From: an uncultured Veillonella sp. | GTDB taxonomy: Bacteria > Bacillota > Negativicutes > Veillonellales > Veillonellaceae | Length of the DNA stretch: 14,999 nucleotides | Direction of reading: 5' to 3' | Assembly (NCBI RefSeq): GCF_938010505.1 | Contig: NZ_CALLVP010000003.1 | Span: forward strand, 1 to 14,999 | Shown here: positions 5,734-14,224 of the stretch, in pieces | How positions within the stretch are numbered: position 1 is the stretch's first letter | Layout: each line of letters starts with the position of its first letter | Notes under the pieces: generated by a model | The model's database searches: none | Seen by the model: the letters and a program-made list of their open reading frames with translations, nothing else | Told to the model about the DNA's origin: nothing | Translations under genes and position numbers: made by a program

Positions 5734-7588
5734 CTCTGCCACCCTCCTTATAGTCAATAATAGCTGTATCCAGCTCTGGACATACATTACATCCCTTACA
5801 TGGAGCTCGACGACAATCGCCTGTAAGGTTCGCTTCTACTGCTTGTTCCCATTCGCGTTTTAAGAAGGCTTTGCTTACAGTGCAATCTAAATGATCCCAA
5901 GGCAATGGCTCATCGAAATCACGGGTACGACGTGCATAGTACGCAGGATCCAATCCACAGTCAGCAAATGCTTTCAACCAAGTTTCATAGTTAAAGAACT
6001 CGGTCCAACCATCGAATTTACAACCTGCTTTCCAAGCCTCTACGAGAACTTTAGACAATCTGCGGTCCCCACGAGCAAAAGCAGCTTCCATGTAGCCAGT
6101 ATAGCCATCATGGTAGTGGTAGGAAATGTTACGATTATTGATGAGGGACTTCAAGTAACGTTGTTTACGATGAATTTCCTCTACATCTTGTTGACCATAC
6201 CATTGATATGGAGAATGTGTTTTTGGCACGAAAAAGGATACGCTCACCGTTACAGAACCATTTCGTTTCCCTGTAATTTCACGGTGTAAATCGAGTACCT
6301 TGTACGCAAGATCTGCAATACCAGCCAAATCTTCGTCGGTTTCTGTAGGAAGGCCCATCATAAAATATAATTTAACTGTATTCCAGCCAGATTTGAAAGC
6401 ATTAGTACACGCTGCCAATAAGTCTTCTTCACTAACGCCTTTATTAATAACATCGCGCATCCGTTGCGTACCCGCTTCAGGAGCAAAGGTAAGACCACTC
6501 TTGCGCACTTGCTGTACCTTTTTCGCAATATCGATAGAGAAGCTGTCGATACGCAAGGACGGTAAGCTAACGCTAACTTGTTTATCTTTAAACTCTTCCA
6601 TAAGCATATCTACAAGCTCAGGTAATTTGGAGTAGTCCGCAGAGCTTAAACTCATCAAGGAAATCTCATTGTACCCAGTATTGGCAATCGTATCTTTAGC
6701 AATTTGCAGCAAACGCTCTGGTGTTTTTTCACGGACAGGGCGATATAACATACCAGCCTGACAGAAACGACAACCACGAGTACAACCACGGAATAATTCA
6801 AGAACTGCACGGTCATGAACAATATCAAGGAATGGTACTACAGGCTTCGTAGGGTAGAAACTATTTTCTACATCTTCTACGATGCGTTTAACCACCGCTG
6901 CGGGCACCTCTTCAAAGCGCGGCGTAATAGATTTAAAATCTCCTTGTTCTGTATACTCTACATCGTATAACGCTGGACAGTAGGTACCAGGAATTTGAGC
7001 TACTTTGCGCAAGAAGCCTTCTTTCCCACCTGGGAAGCCTTTCGCTTTTTCCGCTTTGAATAGGTCGATAAACTCATCACCCCACTCTTCAGATTCCCCG
7101 AGGGATACGATATCAAAGAAATCAGCAATTGGCTCTACATTAAACGCACAGGGACCACCGCACACAAGCAATGGAAAATCCATATCACGATCTTTAGCAT
7201 ACATAGGAATGCCTGCTAAATCGAGCATATTTAAGATATTTGTAAAGCTCATTTCATATTGTAGAGTAAAGCCTAGAATATCAAAGTCTTTGATAGGAGT
7301 ACGTGTCTCCAAAGAAAACAAAGGAATATTGCGCTTGCGCATTTCCTCTTCCATATCGTGCCACGGTGCAAATACGCGCTCTGCTACCGCATCTTCACGA
7401 CGGTTTACGAGACCATACAAAATCTTGATGCCCAAATGACTCATGGCCACTTCGTACACATCGGGAAAACCTAAAGCCATAGTTACATCAACAGTACTGT
7501 GATCTTTCACGATACTATTGTATTCGCCGCCCATATAACGAGCTGGCTTTTGGACATGTTGTAACCATGACGTATCTAATTGAATCAT
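5705..7588 (-). CDS. B12-binding-type radical SAM protein (TIGR03960 family)
   Basis: This 627-residue protein has an N-terminal B12-binding-like region (about 30-190) and then a radical SAM core. The [4Fe-4S]-binding motif RGCTRGCRFC gives Cys269, Cys273 and Cys276. A second cysteine set near the C-terminus (Cys592, Cys597, Cys600, Cys603) may hold another cluster or zinc. The family is widespread in Clostridia and Negativicutes but its reaction is not established; the architecture suggests RNA or protein modification, as in related methylthiotransferases, which is inference. The ATG at 7588 has GGAGG five bases upstream. The gene lies 54 bases after rodA, where the leader holds a small hairpin (TGAAAG/CTTTCA, 7606-7621), and overlaps the DUF2344 gene downstream. 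Confidence 0.9.
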   Translation of the reverse strand: MIQLDTSWLQHVQKPARYMGGEYNSIVKDHSTVDVTMALGFPDVYEVAMSHLGIKILYGLVNRREDAVAERVFAPWHDMEEEMRKRNIPLFSLETRTPIKDFDILGFTLQYEMSFTNILNMLDLAGIPMYAKDRDMDFPLLVCGGPCAFNVEPIADFFDIVSLGESEEWGDEFIDLFKAEKAKGFPGGKEGFLRKVAQIPGTYCPALYDVEYTEQGDFKSITPRFEEVPAAVVKRIVEDVENSFYPTKPVVPFLDIVHDRAVLELFRGCTRGCRFCQAGMLYRPVREKTPERLLQIAKDTIANTGYNEISLMSLSSADYSKLPELVDMLMEEFKDKQVSVSLPSLRIDSFSIDIAKKVQQVRKSGLTFAPEAGTQRMRDVINKGVSEEDLLAACTNAFKSGWNTVKLYFMMGLPTETDEDLAGIADLAYKVLDLHREITGKRNGSVTVSVSFFVPKTHSPYQWYGQQDVEEIHRKQRYLKSLINNRNISYHYHDGYTGYMEAAFARGDRRLSKVLVEAWKAGCKFDGWTEFFNYETWLKAFADCGLDPAYYARRTRDFDEPLPWDHLDCTVSKAFLKREWEQAVEANLTGDCRRAPCKGCNVCPELDTAIIDYKEGGRVEKVTFGLK

Positions 7589-7642
7589 ACATCCTCCGTC
7601 TTTAATGAAAGACTTCTTTCACAATCAATCCTAGAAAGGATA

Positions 7643-8749
7643 CTAAAATATATATTTTGTCCGCTGTCTAGCGATATTTAATAAAATACCGATGCTCAGC
7701 ATATTAGTCGTTAACGCACTAACACCGTAACTAAGGAATGGCAATGGAATCCCTGTTACAGGCATAATACCAATGGTCATACCTACGTTTACGAGCACCT
7801 CAAAAGTGAACATCGTACCGATACCCGTTGCTAATAACATGCCAAAGTTGTAATTGCAAGTATATGCTACTTGAATACTGCGGTAAATAAGCATAAACAA
7901 TAATAGCAATACTATAATACAACCCACAAAGCCAAATTCTTCACCTATTACAGAAAAGATAAAGTCCGTATGATTTTCTGGTAGAAAGTTTAACTGACTT
8001 TGAGTCCCATTAAAGATACCTTTGCCAAAAATCATGCCCGAACCGATGGCAATCTTAGATTGAATGATATGATAACCAGAGCCAAAGGGATCGATATCTG
8101 GATTTAAAAATACGAGAATACGTTGTTTTTGGTATTCTTTCAGTACAAACCAGCCCAAAGGCATCAAGAGTAAAGTCACGCCTGTAATAATTTTGATAAG
8201 TCTTGTTTTAATACCTGAAATAAAGAGCATGCCCACAAAAATAGCAATATATACAAGGGATGTCCCCAAGTCAGGTTGCAGGAATACGAGCAAAATCGGA
8301 ATTCCTACATATAACACCGGTAAAAATAGAGATTTAAAGGTGTCTAACTTGCCAATACGAGGTTCTAGCATTTTTGCCATACAGATAATCATCAATAATT
8401 TAGAAAACTCTGAAGGCTGAATGGTAATAGGTCCCAATTGAATCCAACGCTGTGCGCCTAGTGCAGAGGTACCAACTGCCATAACTGCGATTAACATAAG
8501 CAAGGTAATCCCATAGATTATATTTCCCCATCCTTTTAGACGATGGTAATCTATAAATTGCATGCCTATAACGACGGCTATATTTGCTAAAAAGAATACA
8601 AGTTGTTTCACCACTAAGCTACCAAAACCAATAGCTTCATGATTCACATGGGTAGCACTACCAATAGCTGTAAGACCAATTCCGACAAGTAATATTGTAC
8701 ATATGATGATAGTCCAATCACTATCTTTCCATATTTTACGCCACATCAT
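7643..8749 (-). CDS. rodA: Rod shape-determining protein RodA, peptidoglycan glycosyltransferase (SEDS family)
   Basis: A 368-residue polytopic membrane protein of the FtsW/RodA/SpoVE family with about ten helices. It polymerises lipid II into glycan strands during elongation, together with PBP2. Conserved features are RWIQLGPITIQPSEFSK (Glu114), FLQPDLGTSL (Asp160), the catalytic-loop motif HTDFIFSVIGEEFG with Asp262, and PLPFLSYG near the C-terminus. RodA rather than FtsW is supported by the mrdA-linked location. The ATG at 8749 is followed by a second ATG and uses an AGGTGAT site that overlaps the minD stop, five bases away, so it is tightly coupled to minD. Confidence 0.95.
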   Translation of the reverse strand: MMWRKIWKDSDWTIIICTILLVGIGLTAIGSATHVNHEAIGFGSLVVKQLVFFLANIAVVIGMQFIDYHRLKGWGNIIYGITLLMLIAVMAVGTSALGAQRWIQLGPITIQPSEFSKLLMIICMAKMLEPRIGKLDTFKSLFLPVLYVGIPILLVFLQPDLGTSLVYIAIFVGMLFISGIKTRLIKIITGVTLLLMPLGWFVLKEYQKQRILVFLNPDIDPFGSGYHIIQSKIAIGSGMIFGKGIFNGTQSQLNFLPENHTDFIFSVIGEEFGFVGCIIVLLLLFMLIYRSIQVAYTCNYNFGMLLATGIGTMFTFEVLVNVGMTIGIMPVTGIPLPFLSYGVSALTTNMLSIGILLNIARQRTKYIF

Positions 8750-8754
8750 ATCAC

Positions 8755-9678
8755 CTATTTCAACTTGCTACGGCGCCACAAGCTTTGTTTACCTTGCACC
8801 AATAAGCGCTGTGTAGTCCAACCACCACGATTAATGTAATGAACATTGTTAGAGTCATCAAAAATAGACTCACCTACTGTTGCAAGACTTGGTATGCTAT
8901 CTTGCTCCTTAGATGCTTTTTTCTTAGTTACATAAGCATCGAACTGCTTTTGTACATCGTAATCTTCCCAACAATCGCCAGTTGCTACATAATCTACAAG
9001 AGGTGCTAACATAGCTTTAAGATCGCTAGAAACGAGTTCTAACAAATGACCATCCTGCGTATACACCTGAACATCCTCGTCATAAGGAATCATGGCCCCT
9101 ACATATTCAGCGCGAAGAACATCTAACATATCATATAAATTGATATTCTCTCCATCAATAGGTACCGCGTTAAAAGCAATGGCATAATCACGAATATTAT
9201 GCTCCTGACATACTTGAATCATGCGCGCCCCATTACGTAAGGATACCCATAAAGGATGTGTTACTACGATACAGCGATTTACTAATTCTAAAATAGACTC
9301 TATGCCCTTTCCGATACCAGCAGGAGCATCGATTAAAATATAATCATAGTCCTCACCAAGGCGACGGACTAATTTTTTATACTTCTTACGACCTATATCT
9401 TCCCAACGCGCACTTTGGCTAGCTGGTAGGAAATCTAAGTTTTCAGCAATTGATACGATGGCATCATCCGTATAATCCTTATCTTCGCTCGCATCTAGTG
9501 CGTCGTAAATGATTTCATTTGCCACACCTAACACAAGGTCCAAGTCGCGCAATCCAAAATCCCCATCACAAAGCAATACGCGATGCCCTGCATGGCTTAA
9601 GGCTGAACCCAAGCAAGCGGTAATCGTAGTCTTACCTACGCCACCCTTACCAGATACAACGCCGATTATCTCGCCCAT
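8755..9678 (-). CDS. minD: MinD-like ParA-family ATPase with C-terminal extension
   Basis: A cytoplasmic, membrane-cycling ATPase by family. The deviant Walker A KGGVGKT carries Lys11 and Lys16; DGDFGLRDLDLVLG (38-51) and LIDAPAGI (115-122) match MinD switch regions. At 307 residues it exceeds typical MinD (about 265-270). The helix that in MinD reads PExSxVRDxDR is here PLWVSLRNGAR, so two acidic positions tied to partner binding are lost. The C-terminus (about 288-307) is basic with spaced hydrophobics (RLLVQ, SLWRR) and could be the membrane-targeting helix. The ATG at 9678 follows AAAGGA by five bases and the mrdA stop by one; an in-frame GTG at 9702 has no good site. No minC or minE flanks it. 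Confidence 0.88.
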   Translation of the reverse strand: MGEIIGVVSGKGGVGKTTITACLGSALSHAGHRVLLCDGDFGLRDLDLVLGVANEIIYDALDASEDKDYTDDAIVSIAENLDFLPASQSARWEDIGRKKYKKLVRRLGEDYDYILIDAPAGIGKGIESILELVNRCIVVTHPLWVSLRNGARMIQVCQEHNIRDYAIAFNAVPIDGENINLYDMLDVLRAEYVGAMIPYDEDVQVYTQDGHLLELVSSDLKAMLAPLVDYVATGDCWEDYDVQKQFDAYVTKKKASKEQDSIPSLATVGESIFDDSNNVHYINRGGWTTQRLLVQGKQSLWRRSKLK

Positions 9679-9679
9679 A

Positions 9680-11602
9680 CTAATCCTTTCTTGGTTGCCC
9701 ACTAGTTACCGTATTTTGAGGTTTTTGCCCATTATTAGCGCCTGTCCCCGCAGCGGTTTCTTTATTACCTTTACTATTTGTATCATTAGATTTCTTATTC
9801 ACTGGCACATTGAAGTACGCAGCCAATATATCTCGTACGATAGGCCCCGCAGAACCAGCACCAAAGCTTCCTTGCTCAACAAGTGCGACCACTACAATTT
9901 GTGGCTTATCATACGGTGCATAGGCTACAAACCAACCGTGATCTCTGCCATGTGCATTCTCTGAAGTACCCGTTTTGCCGGCTACATCAATAGGAAATCC
10001 TTTAAATAATTCCCCTGCCGTACCACCTTCATTAGTAACGTCACGCAAGCCTTCGCGAACAAGATCCATAATATTCTTTGGTACAGGTAAAATACCGAGT
10101 TTGTCAGGACCAAAGATTTCTTTTGGCGTGCCATCCTTATTATCAACACGGCTCACCACATATGGGCGGTATTTAATGCCACCGTTTGCTACTTCACTGA
10201 GCATAACAGCCATTTGTAATGGTGTCACCAAGGTAAAAGACTGACCTATGGCCGCATCAAAGGTTTCACCTAAGTACCAATCTTCATCATACACTTTGCG
10301 TTTATAAGTAGGACTTGCCATATTACCAGAGGCCTCACCAACAAGATTGATGCCGGTCTTTTCACCAATACCAAAGTAGCCAGCATATTTTACAAGTCCT
10401 TCTATGCCAACGCGATTGCCCATTTCATAGAAGTAAACATTATCTGATTTTGCAAGAGCTTTATTAAAGTTGAGCCACCCCAATGCTTCGCCTTCTGCAT
10501 TTCGTTTATCGATAAGCCAATGTTTACCACTATCAAAAATCATCTCTTCCGGAGTAACCTTTTTAAGATCTAATGCGGCCGTACCCGTGATGATCTTGAA
10601 CGGAGAACCTGGCGGATATTCACCAGATATAACTTTATTATCAAAAGGATGATTTTTATCGTTATTCAGCTGATTCCACTGCGCCGTTGTAATCCCTTTA
10701 GCAAACCAGTTAGGATTAAATTCAGGTGCACTGACCATGGCCAAAATGGCACCTGTATTGGGATCCATTGCTACTACAGCAGCACCTTGAGCTGGAATGC
10801 CTTGAGCACGTAACTGTTCTAATTGGTTCTTAACCGCTTCTTCAGCAGCCTTTTGTAGATTCACATCTATAGTTAAGTGAATATTAGAACCAGGCACTGT
10901 ATGTTTCCTATCCACTTCAGCCACAGGACGACCTGTAGCATCGACCTCTACTTGCTTACCACCATCGGTGCCACGCAAAATAGAATCATATATTTTTTCA
11001 AGCCCAGAACGACCTAAAATAGTACCACTACTAACAAGAGTATTCGGATCTTTCTGTTTTAGCTCTTCTAGTTCTTCTTCGCTCACTTCCCCCACATAAC
11101 CAAAAAGCTGAGAAGCCATCGTTTCGTACGGATAATAGCGAAGTGGTTCTACATCTATGGTAACGCCTGGTAATTCATGACGATGCTCTTCTATGGTTGT
11201 AACTACGTCCATAGAAATATCGTTGGCGATACGAATTGGCTCATAACCGTATTTATGATCATTAACCTTTTTTGTAATATCTTCTGGCTTCATTTTTAGC
11301 AAGGCTGCCAATTTAGCAACTTCACCTTCATCTAAAGCCTTGCCTGTAGGCAAAATGGATATGGTGTACGCCGGTCTCGAACCTACGAGGATCTGACCGT
11401 TTCGATCGTACATAATACCGCGAGCAGCTGTCATGGATACCATGCGCAAGCGATTACCTTCAGCCTTAGCTTGATAATACCCACCAGACAAAATTTGCAA
11501 CGTCATTAGACGCAATGCTAACACTATAAATATGCCGGCTACAATGTAAAAGAGTACATCAAAGCGACTCGTTTTTCTTCGTTTATAGAGGCCTTCAAGC
11601 AC
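9680..11602 (-). CDS. mrdA: Penicillin-binding protein 2 (class B PBP, elongation transpeptidase)
   Basis: A 640-residue class B PBP anchored by one N-terminal membrane segment (about 15-37). The PBP dimerisation region spans roughly 50-250 and the transpeptidase roughly 265-600. The active-site motifs are all present: SPFK (Ser333 to Lys336), SDN (386-388) and KTG (543-545). It cross-links peptidoglycan in the periplasm and pairs with RodA. The last 40 residues are low-complexity, rich in Asn, Gly, Thr and Lys, beyond the folded domain. The start is a GTG at 11602 with AGGGGGTG at good spacing, 19 bases after mreD. It is the expected target of mecillinam-like beta-lactams by family knowledge. 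Confidence 0.95.
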   Translation of the reverse strand: MLEGLYKRRKTSRFDVLFYIVAGIFIVLALRLMTLQILSGGYYQAKAEGNRLRMVSMTAARGIMYDRNGQILVGSRPAYTISILPTGKALDEGEVAKLAALLKMKPEDITKKVNDHKYGYEPIRIANDISMDVVTTIEEHRHELPGVTIDVEPLRYYPYETMASQLFGYVGEVSEEELEELKQKDPNTLVSSGTILGRSGLEKIYDSILRGTDGGKQVEVDATGRPVAEVDRKHTVPGSNIHLTIDVNLQKAAEEAVKNQLEQLRAQGIPAQGAAVVAMDPNTGAILAMVSAPEFNPNWFAKGITTAQWNQLNNDKNHPFDNKVISGEYPPGSPFKIITGTAALDLKKVTPEEMIFDSGKHWLIDKRNAEGEALGWLNFNKALAKSDNVYFYEMGNRVGIEGLVKYAGYFGIGEKTGINLVGEASGNMASPTYKRKVYDEDWYLGETFDAAIGQSFTLVTPLQMAVMLSEVANGGIKYRPYVVSRVDNKDGTPKEIFGPDKLGILPVPKNIMDLVREGLRDVTNEGGTAGELFKGFPIDVAGKTGTSENAHGRDHGWFVAYAPYDKPQIVVVALVEQGSFGAGSAGPIVRDILAAYFNVPVNKKSNDTNSKGNKETAAGTGANNGQKPQNTVTSGQPRKD

Positions 11603-11621
11603 TCTTTCACCCCCTTAATCC

Positions 11622-12116
11622 TTACCAAATATAACCTTGTTGTTCTTCATCCTTACGCCATAGTAAACCGTGTACTATAGCACCCAACAAACCATTCCAA
11701 AACATCACAGGTAATACCATATGCCATAGATATAGCCCTAAGTGCAAATCGCCACCACTGGCTAATATCATAAAGCTACGGATAAAGCCATCTAGCAATG
11801 TACAGATAGCTACTATACCACTAGACCAATACCAGCGTTCTTCATAGATACGATGCTTTACCGCAGATAATAGATATACCACAATCACATAAGAGAATAG
11901 ATGAAGCCCAAAGAAGTTAGATATCAATACATCGTGTATGATACCTCCTACAACGGCTGCTATCAAACCTATGCGACGACCTTTAAATAAAGTTACCATA
12001 ACGATAATCGTCAAAATCAAATTTGGTAACCAATTTGTATGGAAAATAGCAGGCAATAATTGCGCCTGTATAAAGTAAACTAAAAATCCACAGAGGACTA
12101 GAGCTAAACGCATCAT
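11622..12116 (-). CDS. mreD: Rod shape-determining protein MreD
   Basis: A 164-residue integral membrane protein with about five hydrophobic helices, the size and profile of MreD. Sequence conservation in this family is low; the call relies on hydropathy, short segments such as GRRIGLIAAVVGGIIHD and FGLHLF, and position directly after mreC. MreD helps connect cytoplasmic MreB to MreC and the PBP2-RodA synthase. Its ATG overlaps the mreC TGA (ATGA), indicating translational coupling; a second ATG follows at once. Confidence 0.92.
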   Translation of the reverse strand: MMRLALVLCGFLVYFIQAQLLPAIFHTNWLPNLILTIIVMVTLFKGRRIGLIAAVVGGIIHDVLISNFFGLHLFSYVIVVYLLSAVKHRIYEERWYWSSGIVAICTLLDGFIRSFMILASGGDLHLGLYLWHMVLPVMFWNGLLGAIVHGLLWRKDEEQQGYIW

Positions 12117-13030
12117 TGTTTAACGGCCCCCTTTACTCCTTCTACTTGATCTCGTTGTGTTTGAGGCACAAGTTTAGGTTCAAGTTCAGGTTTTTGTGGT
12201 GCACTTAGAGAAGACGAGGTAAGTACAAAGACCTCTTCTAAACGGTGGAAATCCACACTTGGTGTTACCACTGCATTTTTTACAAAACCTTCCGTATCAT
12301 TTTCAATGGATTGCACATTACCGACAGGCAATCCTTTCGGATAGATGCCGCCATAACCGGAGGTGATCAACTTATCCCCTACCAATACGTCACCATCGCG
12401 TGCAATATTTACCATAGATGGTGTGCGAGGTGTGTTGCCATTCCCTTTCACAACGCCAGACAAGCGGGACTCAGGTCGCTGTACAAGAATTCCTACTGCG
12501 CTACGTGGGTCGAGAATAGTTTGAACACGCGCAGAGTGTGGGTACACATCCGTGATAAAGCCAACGACACCACTAGGTACAACAACAGCCATGTTAACTG
12601 CCATTCCTTCTTCACTACCTTTATCAATGGTAAAAGTATTGGTCCAAGTACCATAGTCCTTTGTAATGATACCCGCTAAGGTCATGGAAAATTCTGGATG
12701 ATTACTCTTATAGTTTAAAAGTTGACGAAGGCGAATATTTTCTGCCACTACTTCATCGTAGTTAACCACCTTTTGCTCTAATGTAGCTTTACGAGCTTCT
12801 TCTTCTTCACTTTCAAGAGTAGAAAAGATAGCATTATTAAGCACTGTGAAGCTAGTTTGAACGCCATCTAATAAACGAGCTGAACCATAAGCAAAAGGCG
12901 TCGTAATCCCTTCAAGAGTAACTGTAACAAAGGGAATACTAGTTCGTTGCTTCCATGCGAAGCCGAGTAATGCCAATAGGATACAACCAATGACAACGAT
13001 GATAATTAACTTTTTATCTGACTGTATCAT
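12113..13030 (-). CDS. mreC: Rod shape-determining protein MreC
   Basis: A 305-residue bitopic protein with an N-terminal membrane anchor (about 7-27), a coiled-coil stretch (about 65-105, including VVAENIRLRQLLNYK) that mediates dimerisation, and a periplasmic beta-domain region with family motifs such as VPSGVVGFITDVYPHSARVQ and GDKLITSGYGGIYPKGLPVG. MreC stimulates PBP2-RodA from the periplasmic side. The C-terminal 35 residues are Pro-, Glu- and Gln-rich and probably disordered. The ATG lies one base after the mreB stop, with AAAGGG near the end of mreB as the likely ribosome site. Confidence 0.95.
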   Translation of the reverse strand: MIQSDKKLIIIVVIGCILLALLGFAWKQRTSIPFVTVTLEGITTPFAYGSARLLDGVQTSFTVLNNAIFSTLESEEEEARKATLEQKVVNYDEVVAENIRLRQLLNYKSNHPEFSMTLAGIITKDYGTWTNTFTIDKGSEEGMAVNMAVVVPSGVVGFITDVYPHSARVQTILDPRSAVGILVQRPESRLSGVVKGNGNTPRTPSMVNIARDGDVLVGDKLITSGYGGIYPKGLPVGNVQSIENDTEGFVKNAVVTPSVDFHRLEEVFVLTSSSLSAPQKPELEPKLVPQTQRDQVEGVKGAVKQ

Positions 13031-13031
13031 G

Positions 13032-14069
13032 CTAATCTCGGCCCTTTCTATTCTTAGAATTTACAATAAAACGCGATAAGCTCACTAAATCAGATGAGGC
13101 CCCATTAAGGCCTACCACAACTTTTGTTTCAGGTGCTTCAGGAACATGAACAGGTACCCCTAATTCAGTACCAATCCGGTCCGCTAAACCAGATAGTCTT
13201 GCTGTACCGCCAGTAAGACATATGCCATGTTGCATAATATCAGCCACGATTTCTGGTGCAGTAGCACGAATCATTTGCTTAACCTCATCCAAGAGCCCTA
13301 TCAAACATTCATTTATAACTTGGTACACTTCAGATTGATGAATCACACAACGTCTACCTAAACCGTTCATCATATCGCGCCCTTGAAAGGCATACTCTGC
13401 ATCCTCTAAAGGAGCGACAGCTGTTCCTAATGTATGCTTAATATCTATTATAGTTTCATCAGATACGATAATGCCAAAACACTCACGCACATAGCGCAAT
13501 AAGGCATTATTAATATCAGAACCACCAAAACGAATTGTTTTGCTATCCACGATACCACCTAAAGAAACAATCCCCATATCAATAGTGCCACCGCCGATAT
13601 CAATGACCATAGATCCTTGCGCTTCAAAGATAGGCACACCACAACCAATAGCAGCCGCCACAGGTCGTTCGATAAGAAATACCTCTCTAGCACCAGCTTG
13701 AATAACGGCATCCATCATGGCTCTTTGCTCAACATCGGTCATACCACAGGGAACACCTACGACAACACGAGCTCGACGCAACGCATTAGATACCTTATTA
13801 AGAAAATAGCTCAGCATAGTATGCATAACGCGATAGTCCACGATAAATCCATCCTTTAAGGGTGTTAAAGGACGCCACAAATCAGGCATACGCAATACAA
13901 GGCGCGCCGCTTCATCTCCAACGGCTACCACTTTTTCTTGTTTTGTATCAGTTGCTATAATCGATGGTTCGCTTATAACGGTTCCTCGCGTCCCCCCCAT
14001 GAGGCGCGTTTGTATGGAACCAATATCTATACTTACATCTCTTCCTAGAGTAGGTAAAATGGAACTCAT
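13032..14069 (-). CDS. mreB: Rod shape-determining protein MreB (divergent)
   Basis: A 345-residue actin-like protein that polymerises with ATP on the inner membrane and guides lateral wall synthesis. Actin-fold motifs are present: phosphate-1 SIDIGS (13-18), LIERPVAAAIGCG (132-144), phosphate-2 VIDIGGGTIDMG (155-166) and adenosine motif LTGGTARLSGL (285-295). Several positions differ from typical MreB: DIGSIQTRL for DLGTANTLV, GGGTIDMG with Asp164 where classical MreB has Glu, and GGT in the last motif for GGG. The position ahead of mreCD supports MreB, although the Asp resembles Mbl-type paralogues. The ATG at 14069 has AAGGAG nine bases upstream. It is the first gene of the cluster after a 373-base spacer. 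Confidence 0.94.
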   Translation of the reverse strand: MSSILPTLGRDVSIDIGSIQTRLMGGTRGTVISEPSIIATDTKQEKVVAVGDEAARLVLRMPDLWRPLTPLKDGFIVDYRVMHTMLSYFLNKVSNALRRARVVVGVPCGMTDVEQRAMMDAVIQAGAREVFLIERPVAAAIGCGVPIFEAQGSMVIDIGGGTIDMGIVSLGGIVDSKTIRFGGSDINNALLRYVRECFGIIVSDETIIDIKHTLGTAVAPLEDAEYAFQGRDMMNGLGRRCVIHQSEVYQVINECLIGLLDEVKQMIRATAPEIVADIMQHGICLTGGTARLSGLADRIGTELGVPVHVPEAPETKVVVGLNGASSDLVSLSRFIVNSKNRKGRD

Positions 14070-14224
14070 AGTAATTTCTCCTTCATTACATCATCATTCC
14101 ATTTTACCATATATAAAGCGACTTTTTCCATTGATATGAACGCTTTCCTTTCTGTTAAAAACACTGATAATGCATAGGTCATGTACTCATAAGTCATACA
14201 TAAAACATTTATAACTTCATCCAT
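14066..14224 (-). CDS. Possible 52-residue small ORF coupled to mreB (speculative)
   Basis: On the minus strand an ATG at 14224 opens a 52-codon frame whose TGA overlaps the mreB ATG as ATGA. The predicted peptide starts MDEVINVLCMTYEYM and ends in a charged KWNDDVMKEKLL. No Shine-Dalgarno sequence precedes the ATG, the N-terminal part lies inside a 23-bp tandem array, and the whole region is AT-rich. I do not recognise it. It may be a translated leader feeding ribosomes to mreB or simply a chance open frame in the mreB 5' region. Confidence 0.2.
   Translation of the reverse strand: MDEVINVLCMTYEYMTYALSVFLTERKAFISMEKVALYMVKWNDDVMKEKLL
14112..14140 (-). promoter_or_regulatory. Weak candidate promoter for the mre operon
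   Basis: On the minus strand TTCATA (14135-14140) and TTTATA (14112-14117) are 17 bases apart, about 40 bases upstream of the mreB ATG. Both boxes are poor. A 6-bp inverted repeat (AAAGCG at 14115-14120, CGCTTT at 14141-14146) brackets the spacer and -35, which could be a regulator site. The real promoter may lie further upstream or before radC. Confidence 0.3.

Noticed and set aside
5734..5787. Longer DUF2344 start at the ATG at 5787
   Set aside because: It would overlap the radical SAM gene by 83 bases and add 18 hydrophobic residues not expected in the family, while AGGAGG is placed for the TTG at 5733.
5891..6289. 132-codon open frame on the plus strand
   Set aside because: Antisense to the radical SAM gene, with no start signal and no domain.
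7005..7439. 144-codon open frame on the plus strand
   Set aside because: It lies wholly within the radical SAM gene on the opposite strand, has no ribosome site and shows no recognisable domain; it is an antisense shadow.
9679..9702. Longer MinD start at the GTG at 9702
   Set aside because: It would overlap mrdA and adds MGNQERIS, which the family lacks; the ATG at 9678 has a proper AAAGGA site and begins right at the conserved GEIIGVVSGKGG.
9509..9964. 151-codon open frame on the plus strand spanning the minD-mrdA junction
   Set aside because: It crosses two well-supported genes on the other strand and has no features of its own.
12245..12679. 144-codon open frame on the plus strand
   Set aside because: It is antisense to mreC, whose protein and motifs are clear; the translated sequence resembles no family I know.
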